In this document: piece by piece, positions 1-7,549 of the stretch | How the letters are laid out: every line of letters begins with the position of its first letter | Position numbering within the stretch: the stretch's first letter is position 1 | DNA from: Rodentolepis nana | Lineage: Eukaryota; Platyhelminthes; Cestoda; Cyclophyllidea; Hymenolepididae | Assembly: GCA_900617975.1 (NCBI GenBank) | Contig: UZAE01000642.1 | Coordinates: 1-20,188 of the forward strand | DNA: 20,188 nt | Reading direction: 5' to 3' | Notes under the pieces: generated by a model | What the model was told of the DNA's origin: nothing | The model's input: the letters and a program-made list of their open reading frames with translations, nothing else | Databases searched by the model: none | Program-made: the position numbers and the translations under genes

Positions 1-82
1 CGCTCCCGACATTACTACAAAAGTCATGCAGTCGATGACGAGAATAAAGGCAGCTTTTGAGGCTCTTCCAGGGATGATGTAA

Positions 83-288
83 ATAAGCTTGTTCTTGTTT
101 CTAGAAGTGACACTGGGGGCAGAGGGTGGAGATGAGTTGTTATTGCAATAGACACCAATTAAGGGGGGAGGAGAAATCTCTGACAATAGACTATTCTCCT
201 TGCCCATTGAATTTCTTTTGATTCTCATAAATTATTGCAAATAATTATTGTACTGCCAAAAAAACTTATTACAGACTGTGTCTGCTAA
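83..288. other. AT-rich spacer with two G-rich patches
   Basis: Upstream of the short LINE insertion. It contains G-rich patches near 114-127 and 162-170. The 81 bases to its left (2-82) form an open plus-strand frame ending in TAA that is GC-richer than the surroundings; it may be chance or the end of an exon that starts outside the window. Nothing else is recognised here. Confidence 0.4.
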
Positions 289-356
289 CCACACATTGAA
301 TATTTATTTCAAATGGCAGGCGTTTTGATAGCTATCATTAGCCACACATTGAATAT
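289..356 (-). mobile_element. Very short 5'-truncated LINE insertion with 15-bp target-site duplication
   Basis: The 15 bases CCACACATTGAATAT occur at 289-303 and again, without mismatch, at 342-356. The 38 bases between them (304-341) match the 3' end of family 1: ATTT tail remnant, then the AAATGGCAGGCGTTTTGAT motif, then ATCATTAG, as at 12471-12510. This is the classic footprint of target-primed reverse transcription in which only the last few dozen bases of a LINE were copied. The element reads on the minus strand, like every other copy in the window. The perfect duplication suggests a fairly young insertion, although the body differs from the 12471 copy at a few positions. It carries no coding capacity. 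Confidence 0.78.
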
Positions 357-1256
357 AAAAGTATAATCTCGTGGGCTAAATGCAACGCTCTGGTTCAGGC
401 ATAAATAGAGTTGAAACATTTTCTAAAGGCAACTCCACAATTCGTTTCATCTTTTACCCCGCAGAAGCCCTCGATAAATGTTATGATTTCTTGAACCGAC
501 TTCTCGATAAATATCATTTATTGCCTAAAAAAGGTTGAAAATTTCTGCTTCCATCTTTATTGCAAATCTTGCAGACGAATGTGCTTTTCTGATTTTTAAA
601 ATATACTTAATATCTTATCTAATAAATAATAAAAGAGACCAAAATAGAACTATGCTATTATAATGCAAAATCAATAAATATTTGTGTCCCCATAACTCCT
701 TACAATAAACATTAAATGTAAGAATTTTTTAAACATAAAATATTCGGATTCATTCGAATCAGAAAATTTTTAATGAAAATGACAACAATGCATCCAATGC
801 ATGCTCTACACCCCTATAAATAGGATTTGGTTTCAAGGTTCTATCGGTTGACGTAAGTAATTAAGATGACGAAAAATGCATAACGGTTGGTATTGAAATT
901 TAATTACAAACTTATTAAACTGTGTTTGCGAAATCTGTTTAACAAGAAGAGTTCAGTAATCACTTTAATGAAGTACCTTCGATTATTCTCTCCTTTATGA
1001 AATCATAGCAATCATTTCTGTGTAAATTTGCTATTCTTTCATTACTTACAAGGAATCATTTAATGGTTTATACATATATATGTTTGCATTAGCAGATGGT
1101 AACCTAAAAATATTCAGTTAACAGACAGCAAACGGCACAAAATGTCACGGACCAAAAATGAACAGGATTTCACCCTAACAAACTTCATTTAAATAAGGTG
1201 GTGCACACAAAAGTTAATGCGGATTCAAAATCGATTCCGCATCAATACTTGAGTCC
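357..1256. other. AT-rich intergenic or intronic stretch, no confident gene
   Basis: A plus-strand frame of 52 codons opens at ATG 380 and ends in TGA at 536-538. It lies in a slightly GC-richer patch and includes a short direct repeat, CTCGATAAAT, at about 470 and 503. From 560 to 1256 the DNA is ordinary AT-rich sequence with several AATAAA hexamers (about 620-710), which are uninformative in DNA of this composition. A CTATAAATAG string at 815-824 followed by GTAAGT at about 855 resembles a promoter and splice donor but has no further support. Confidence 0.5.
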
Positions 1257-1422
1257 TAAACACCTTGTTGCAGCTAATGTCGTGCAGAAAGAACCCGAAT
1301 GTTTAAGGGATCACCAACTTGTTGGAATAGCAAGAACCGAGATCACCAATTTACGAACTCATCAAATTGCAGGAAACAAAGGACTAGAACTAGATCGTAG
1401 AAGCTAAAATTATGTCTCATAG
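1257..1422 (+). repeat. Family 2 interspersed repeat, copy 1
   Basis: This stretch aligns with 2138-2292 in the same orientation. The best-conserved part is a 25-bp perfect match, 1334-1358 against 2215-2239. Homology starts at TAAACACCTTG and ends at ATGTCTC(A/G)TAG. An 11-bp indel lies just after the core. Both copies read the same peptide pattern on the plus strand, HQLVG followed a few residues later by TEITNLRT. In this copy the frame closes soon afterwards with TAA at 1405-1407. I do not recognise the family. It may be a fragment of an old transposon or a duplicated, decayed exon. No terminal inverted repeats or target duplications are visible. Confidence 0.75.
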
Positions 1423-2137
1423 CTGCTTCCAAAGTAGAGCGCAATTGAGTGCGTGAGCCAAAGTAGAATGAATTGAAACTGAATATTTTTAACTAAAATG
1501 GCAATAATACAACCACACATTGAATAGAATAATGCACCCTGGACTTTGTTTCGAGTCTATTTGAATTTTGCTCTGTTTACGGAATGATTGTAACAAAGTG
1601 CACATTCAGCTACTTCATTGTACTCGAGAAGAAATCTCAGATAAATGAGGTTCAATTGATATGGATCACACAATCATACTTCTAAAAGATTACTCAATTT
1701 AGATTCCAGATGACGACTAGAGTCGAAATAACTTAACCATTCGTTTTTTTAACGTCGAACAAAAGTTGCTTGCAGAATTTTGATACTCTTGCTTCGTGGA
1801 AAATTTAATTCTTTCTCTCAACTCTGGAATAATGAAACAATGAACAATTTGATCATCGAGATAGATGAATTCAAGGAATTGGATGAGATATTTATCACAT
1901 TTTATTACTGTAAAAATAAACGCCAATTGTATTGGTATTCTTGACATTTCTGAGAAAACTTTTAGTGCCCAATAGTGCAAATAGTTAAGATTTATGAATC
2001 CACTGATGTTTCAAGCTTCAGCTTACTTCAATTTCTGCAGTAGAAATAGGGTTCTCAACTACCTCGTTGAGGTAGGAGCTAAAAATAAAGTTGCCCTCCA
2101 ATGACAAGAACGAAATGTTCCAAAGGGATATGAGGTT
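1423..2137. other. Spacer between the two family 2 copies
   Basis: AT-rich DNA without a recognisable gene. The 14 bases CCACACATTGAATA recur at 1513-1526; this is the same string that was duplicated at 289-303 and 342-356. A 7-bp hairpin (CTACCTC, loop GTT, GAGGTAG) lies at 2059-2075 just before the second family 2 copy. An 87-codon minus-strand open frame (1717-1980) shows no familiar motif and is probably chance. Confidence 0.45.
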
Positions 2138-2292
2138 TAAACACCTTGCTGCGGTCTTTGATGTGCCAAAAAACGTGTTTTTTTCATGTGGCCACCAACT
2201 TGTTGGAGTAACAGGAACCGAGATCACCAATTTACGAACCAGGAACCAAAGGTGTAGAAGCAGACCAAGGAAGCTAAGATTATGTCTCGTAG
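2138..2292 (+). repeat. Family 2 interspersed repeat, copy 2
   Basis: Partner of 1257-1422, separated from it by about 715 bases and in direct orientation. The shared frame here stays open from about 2091 to the TAA at 2352-2354. It gives a basic peptide of 87 codons with HQLVG, then TEITNLRTRNQ, then an Arg/Lys-rich tail. The basic tail lies partly beyond the region shared with copy 1, so it has no comparative support. The minus strand is also open over 130 codons (2410-2018), but its product is Leu/Ser/Phe-rich, as expected for an antisense shadow. The product, if any, is unknown. Confidence 0.72.
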
Positions 2293-2841
2293 ATAACAAG
2301 AGAAAACCACCGTTTAAAAGTAAATCACCACGAGGACCAAAGCGTGACGAATAAATGCAAAATCGTCGAGAGATGATTAAGTATCGTCCGGTATTGTAGA
2401 AATAGAGCAAGCTTTATGGGTCACTTGGCGTAGGTACAGACGCAGTTTAAAGCAAAATGTCGGAGTTATAGAATATGGGAGAACCGATAAACTCGTCTAG
2501 ACTTGAAAAATAGGCCATATAAAGATATCATTTAAAAAAGCCAAGGTATTTTTAATGTGAATGTGATTAAAGGCTAATTTTGAATTAAGCACAGGGATAC
2601 GCCCTTCTTACTTAAACTATGTGATTCACATCAGGCAAATTCATATTATTTATAATGAATTCAGATTTGTATTGAACACATTTCTCAAAACTAAAATGTC
2701 ATTATTTAATTATTACTAATATTTAATTCAATTACCACATTCAAAGTATTCTTAGAAGCCTGTTTCGTCGGTATTTTCGATTTTACTTAGAAATTGATTG
2801 AGTACATGGGTATAACTTTTAAAACAGGATTAAAATAATCA
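2293..2841. other. Spacer after family 2 copy 2
   Basis: The first 230 bases (to about 2520) are somewhat GC-richer than average and may be an eroded continuation of the family 2 element, but no second copy of this part exists in the window to test that. The remainder is AT-rich with no recognisable feature. Confidence 0.4.
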
Positions 2842-3058
2842 TTAACCCTTTGACGTGTTTAGAATCGTACGGTCCTCCTTCAAAATAAGCTCCATTGGCA
2901 CTAGACTCGTAACGGAAGGCGCTACTATTGCTGTTTGAAGGCATATTCAATGCGTCTATAGCCTTCGCTTGATTCCACCAAGACTCATCATATCTGCTGT
3001 GAGACACGCGTGAGTGCAATTGGTTGCTCAAAAAATTATTCGGGCGTCAAAGGGTCAA
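2842..3058. mobile_element. Family 3 MITE-like element, copy 1, with terminal inverted repeats
   Basis: The left end reads TTAACCCTTTGACG (2842-2855). The right end read inward on the other strand is TTGACCCTTTGACG, so 13 of 14 bases match as terminal inverted repeats. The 217-bp body aligns with 13658-13885 along its length, for example the CAAAATAAGC(T/C)CCA and ACTAGACTCGTAA blocks. Short size, inverted ends, at least two dispersed copies and no transposase fit a non-autonomous DNA transposon. TTAA at the left end suggests a TTAA-targeting group such as piggyBac, but the right end carries TCAA in both copies, so the target duplication is not clean. A 70-codon minus-strand frame spans the body; part of it (DE..W.QAKAID) is echoed in copy 2. 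Confidence 0.68.
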
Positions 3059-3079
3059 GCACGACAAAATGTGAAGATT

Positions 3080-3105
3080 GGGTTGGGGAGTGGAGTGGGG
3101 GGGGG
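3080..3105 (+). other. G-rich tract, near-canonical G-quadruplex pattern
   Basis: G-runs of 3, 4 and 9 bases (3080-3082, 3085-3088, 3097-3105) with intervening TT and an 8-base spacer. The 8-base loop slightly exceeds the usual limit of 7, and the run of nine G could supply two of the four strands. It lies just right of the family 3 element. No function is evident. Confidence 0.35.
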
Positions 3106-3828
3106 AGGTTATTCAAGGTGTAATTCTGTTTGAATGGGTGTTAAAAGGTGCTGTATCTTACCCCCTATATATTTTGCTGATCTGCTATCTCCTACCTCTG
3201 ACCTTCTTGTCAATGGCTCATCAATGAACAGGGAACACAAATTCTGTTAACGCAAATTATCATACCTAACCTTGACTTTGTCTCAAAAATGGGATGCCTT
3301 TACACAATGGTGTTGCTTTCCTTTTTCTCTTTTCTGGTCATTTCTCCATTCATTCCATGTTGGTCATCATGTTTTCAGTAAAACATGTTCTTACCTAAAT
3401 TCACGCACGTAGCTAAATTTTGTTTTGAATGCTTGCATGAGATATCTTTGACTGAAGAATGGGAAATTGCGTTTACCATAACGATGGCTTTATGCAGCTC
3501 CATGTTCGGATACCCAAACAATACCAAGGACTTCTATGATGTAATTTGGTATCTTTGTAATTTAAAAAATTTTGTTTCAACAAGCCAAATCTTTAATATG
3601 GTCAAATTTATAATTATATTTTTGCATTGTCGTGAATAATCTCCAGTAAAGGTGATTTTGAATATAAAAATCGTGTCTTATTTTTTAGATACAATACATT
3701 AGGAATATAGTCAAGAATTAAAACTTTGTGCCTTATATAGAACTATCATAAACAAGTAATTTATTAGCATTCTTCACTTGGTGGGCTGTCTGGGTAACAG
3801 CTGTGTAGATTTCAAGTGACAATGCTAA

Positions 3829-3853
3829 GGGAGGGGGGTGAGGGAGGAGTGGG
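3829..3853 (+). other. Canonical G-quadruplex motif
   Basis: Four G-runs of at least three bases: 3829-3831, 3833-3838, 3842-3844 and 3851-3853. The loops are 1, 3 and 6 bases, so the sequence satisfies the usual G3+N1-7 rule. It stands out against the AT-rich background. Whether it folds or acts in regulation cannot be told from sequence. Confidence 0.55.
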
Positions 3854-4430
3854 AATTCACATGCCCACTGCTTTAAGAGGTGCTAGAGTCATATGATTTT
3901 GGTAAATTTTTCTCATGTAAGTGCAAAAAAAAAGATTTTTTTCAGTCTCATTGTGTTCTAGAGGAAAAGAACGAAAAGCTTTCTTTGGCTGAAAAATCCT
4001 CATCATAAGAGTGCATGTTTGTGTGTTTCAATTTGCGTTTTTGAATTATTAAAAGTAAAAACAGCCGTTTGCATAAAATAACCACATGGAAGTAATAAAC
4101 TCCCACCAAATGCTATTTCTTTTCAAATAGTGCATATGTGGTATTTATCATTAGCAAATTAAGTATGAAAATACATTCATTTACATATGCCTTTAGCCTG
4201 AACTTAATTGATTAATTAATTAACAAATCGTACCATGGTTGAAAGAAGAATGCAACTATACAGATTAATCACTAAACAAAATGTTCTAAAATCGCAAGAC
4301 TAATCAGGATCCAAAATACAAGAAGCGTGAAAGTAGGACTTGCTGGACTAATTTACTTTCTAGTTATTAAAATCCACATTGTTTCATCAAGTAGGGGCCG
4401 AAATATCGAAGCTTACGCTAACACTTTCAG

Positions 4431-4761
4431 CAAGCAAACATATATTTATTTATTTATACCAAACGACAGGCTTTATGTTAGTTATCATTAGCCCCATAAT
4501 TGACTTCAAGCTTTCCAAAGAGGAAGGAAAATCAAAGTGAAAAAAGTCGAGAGGGGGGTGGACAGAAGAGTGTTTCAAAGACGTAAGAGACAAACACAAA
4601 GGTAGAAAAAATGTGATGTGAGTACCGTGAAAGTGGTCGAATATGACATACAGTGGGGTTATGGTAGTTTGAAGGAAGAAGTCAACTGCCGGTTAATAGA
4701 CTTTATTGCCGTATGAGTATACGTTGCCCAGGGTGCACCACGTTTGCCAACAGGCAAACAT
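4431..4761 (-). mobile_element. Family 1 LINE 3' fragment with target-site duplication (copy A)
   Basis: The direct repeats CA(A/G)GCAAACAT at 4431-4441 and 4751-4761 (one mismatch in 11) bracket about 309 bases of family 1. On the plus strand the insert begins with an ATTT-rich tail (ATTTATTTATTTATAC). It then runs through the TATCATTAG block, a purine-rich CAAAGTGA..GAGAG block, ACAGAAGAGTG and the CATACAGTGGGG block, and ends near GTGCACCACG. Read on the minus strand it is the 3' end of a LINE finishing in (TAAA)n, 5'-truncated at CGTGGTGCAC. It aligns over nearly its whole length with 12471-12785 and 19731-20045. It has no coding capacity of its own and several small indels, so it is a dead copy. 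The adjacent copy B starts only about 10 bases to the right. Confidence 0.85.
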
Positions 4762-4770
4762 TCTTCACTG

Positions 4771-4880
4771 TTATTTATACTAAATGACATTAGCCCCATA
4801 TCTGACTTCGAGCTTCACCGAGAGTCGGAACATTCAAGTCAGAAAAATTCGAGAATGGGAACAGAAGAGTGTTTCAAAGA
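4771..4880 (-). mobile_element. Family 1 LINE 3' fragment (copy B), internally deleted
   Basis: The sequence starts with TTATTTATACTAAATGAC, then skips about 20 bases present in copy A and resumes with ATTAGCCCCATA. It continues through the purine-rich block to ACAGAAGAGTGTTTCAAAGA, where similarity to the family stops. It is therefore a shorter 5'-truncated copy in the same minus-strand orientation as A. No convincing target-site duplication was found, so the exact ends are uncertain. A 63-codon plus-strand frame over it is an antisense shadow and should not be called a gene. Confidence 0.72.
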
Positions 4881-6893
4881 TAATACTTTTGAGTACTTGA
4901 TCTTCAACTCTTCGAAATCGCAAATCTTCTGTTGAATAGCTGCGTCAGTATTTTAAAAATTATTTTTTTTCTCCAAGAAGTCATTAGCCTAGCAATAAAA
5001 GGCGGGGGACATCTCTCCCCACTTGACTTTAAAAAAACAATAAATTATTTATAAGTGCAACAGGAGTACAGTGCTTGAAATGATTGGGTATGGGGAAACA
5101 AAGAGGTTGTCATTTAGGAGCGAATTCGCTCAAATTGAAACAAATTAGCCAAAACTCTTTATTTGAGATCAATAATTCAAAATAAAAGCCGAATTCGTTT
5201 GGAAAAATCTCTATCTCATATTTACTGTCAAAGTAGAAAGATAACAAGATTAAAACAATTTTATAAATTTAAATAATTTGTGAAAGTGCTAATGACAACC
5301 GCTGAAAATCTATCTACTTCACAAATTAATCATACAAATTGAAATTTAATTTGAAATTTTAAAGTTTGGTCAAAATTTGGGAAAAAATGTAATCAAAATG
5401 TTCATCTTCCGAAAACGAAGCCTTTTATATAGTCTAAAAGTTATAATAATTAAACATACTTCCGAATAAAAATTATTTGTCTTCTACAAAATAAAGCAAA
5501 ATATTGAAACGTTCCTTAACAGCAAATTCCATTGAACTGAAAGTTAGAGTAGACTTAATTTGTAGATCACTTTATTTCTCTTTTCATTTTTTAATTTTAC
5601 CTTTTGAATCTTTCATTAGATTTCTTTGTACTTCAGAGAGCCACCCAACTTCAAAATTCCAATATTTTTATATGTCCTCTATGCTAATTTTGAATGGTAA
5701 TAAATCCATTTTTACTGATTTTACAAAGTCAACGACCTCAAGAGATACTTGACAGATTATTGACAACTTCTAAATGAACCATCTCAGTGGAAATTGTGAA
5801 CCCAAATTTAATTGCTCAGAATTTCTAGAACCAAACTGGCCATTTTAGATCTTTAGCAAACTGCAAACAAAGGAATCGGAAATCCAGGTACCCAGGGTCA
5901 ATACCAAAGTATAATTTTAAGCACATTTCGATATCAATTGAAAAATAATTAAAGCATTTCGCAATAGAAATATTAGCGCAAAAACTATCTCAATTAGATG
6001 CAAATTTTCCTTCCGATTATTTCAAAAAATAATTCTGTTAAAAGTATTAATATTGGAAATTGGTAGTGATGTACTATTTTATGGAAATTCTTTGAATTTT
6101 TCACATGATTTCTTGCAATTTCGATAAAGATCAGTTTTTTTATTTGCTGAATTCTCGAACGAGGACAATGTGATTTATATTTGGCATATTTCTGTTTGGA
6201 CCAGAGCTCCAAACTATTATAAAAGTTGGCCAAAGCCCAGAGTTCATTTTATGTGTTTGAAGTACCGCTCAGGTCCTACTTTGGAAGTGGCGAGATCTTT
6301 GAATGTCTTTTATCGCCACAAATCAGCCAGTAAATGGGCTAAGCAATAATTAATGACCAGCGCAAGTCGACCTTGGCCAATCGATTAAAAAGAACTTTTA
6401 ATTCTATTATAGAGAAACAAATTTTGGGGGGAAAAACTTGAGCCATAAACACTACGTTAACAAAATTGCATTCTTTAGAGAAATGTGCTGTCTAATTATA
6501 AACGCTCAAAAATCGAGTTATTACTCATTCGAAATAAACCAATCTTCATGCTCCACTGTTAGTGTATCAAAAAAGCATATGGTGACTTTGAGTAGCTTTG
6601 TTTATTTAACAATGATTACTTCCTGAACATAATTTCGACTGACATTCACTTTATGATTTCCTGTTTGTGTTGGCCAGCAGTTTGTTAAAATGCACTATAT
6701 TTAGTACTTTGGGAATAGAAGAGCGGTTTAGTTTAATTTTGCTATAGATGTATATTGTTTTCGTTTAAAGGTCAGATTCCTAAATCTAGCACTATTGAGT
6801 AAGTATACTAGCTTAGTCATGCCAACAGGTCAAGTACGTAAGAAAAATGGAAGTTAGGGTTTTGGCTTGAAAATAAACATACATATAGAATGA
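4881..6893. other. AT-rich spacer, no confident gene
   Basis: Two kilobases of low-GC DNA. Open frames at 5504-5752 (plus) and 5994-6233 (minus) show no known motif. A GC-richer patch at about 6240-6330 lies in a plus-strand frame open from 6128 to the TAA at 6347-6349 (73 codons). This is within the length expected by chance, and no matching acceptor and donor pair stands out. No repeat shared with the rest of the window was found here. Confidence 0.45.
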
Positions 6894-6920
6894 ATATATA
6901 TATATATATATATATATATA
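6894..6920. repeat. (AT)n microsatellite
   Basis: Uninterrupted AT dinucleotide run of 27 bases. It is likely length-polymorphic and prone to assembly error. Confidence 0.97.
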
Positions 6921-7524
6921 GAAGTGCCTGTGAATGAAAAAATGGCCACTCTGAAACGGAAATATTTAAATTTTGGGACGAAAAAAGGTACGGTAATTTT
7001 CACACTTATACAAATTTAAAGTTTAAATAATACATGATATCAATTTGGAACACGCATATTTGATATAATGACTTCCATTTATTAGACCAGCTGTTTTAAG
7101 AGAAGAGAAAAGCTAAAATCAATCGATTTCAAATGAAATCAAGCTTAATGCGTCTAACTAAAGGGTTTTTAACTAAATCCTAATCTTTATTAAAACGTTA
7201 GGAAGGAAATAATTTGCTTATTTGTCCCACACTGTAGTTCAGGCCTATCTCTCCCCGTTATTCCCACCTCGACGACGAAAGATATCGCTCCCATGGTAAA
7301 AATGACTTCAAAGTATTCAAAGCAGTCTTAACATAATTGTATAATTTTGTTGAATAAGAATGATTGCTGAGTTTCTATGAAAAAAGCCTGAAGATAATTT
7401 ATTATCTACAATCATCATAAACTGGGTAACTTAAGAGTTGATGCACAGGGAGATGGAATGGCCTGTTAATGCATATTTGATCCAAGGAAATATATTAAGT
7501 TGATTGAAATTTCAAATTTATCTC
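6921..7524. other. AT-rich spacer with one GC-rich exon-like island
   Basis: The notable part is 7238-7295, a 58-base island that is about half G+C in DNA otherwise near 30%. A pyrimidine-containing stretch ending in TGTAG precedes it, and GTAAAA follows, so it has the outline of a short internal exon. The frame is open through it (FRPISPRYSHLDDERYRSHG). No family is recognised and no neighbouring exon was identified, so it is not annotated as a gene. Confidence 0.35.
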
Positions 7525-7549
7525 AGAGAGAGAGAGAGACGGAGAGAGA
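7525..7549 (+). repeat. (AG)n microsatellite, interrupted
   Basis: AG repeat of 15 bases, one CG interruption, then GAGAGAGA. Simple purine repeat without other context. Confidence 0.93.

Larger units (their letters stand above)
3059..4430. other. Spacer with G-tracts and no confident gene
   Basis: It begins with a G-rich run at 3080-3105. Between 3150 and 3400 the sequence is pyrimidine-rich on the plus strand and has a hydrophobic 30-codon frame at 3289-3381, followed by an 84-codon frame at 3385-3639. Neither resembles a known family. A canonical G-quadruplex pattern lies at 3829-3853. The rest is AT-rich, with the low-complexity TTAATTGATTAATTAATTAA stretch at about 4204-4223. Confidence 0.45.

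Noticed and set aside
815..860. CTATAAATAG followed by GTAAGT, resembling a TATA promoter and a first splice donor
   Set aside because: Both strings are common by chance in AT-rich DNA. There is no initiator or downstream element, and no coding exon follows.
2059..2080. GAGGTAG within a small hairpin, recalling a let-7 microRNA seed
   Set aside because: Only the 7-base seed fits. The stem is 7 bp with a 3-base loop, not a microRNA precursor fold, and the rest of the mature sequence does not match.
2018..2410. Longest open frame in the window, 130 codons on the minus strand
   Set aside because: It covers family 2 copy 2 antisense to the more protein-like frame, is Leu/Ser/Phe-rich without any motif, and has no splice or start support.
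3385..3639. 84-codon plus-strand frame preceded by a TTTTCAG acceptor-like string
   Set aside because: No recognisable domain, AT-rich C-terminal half typical of random DNA, and a length expected by chance here.
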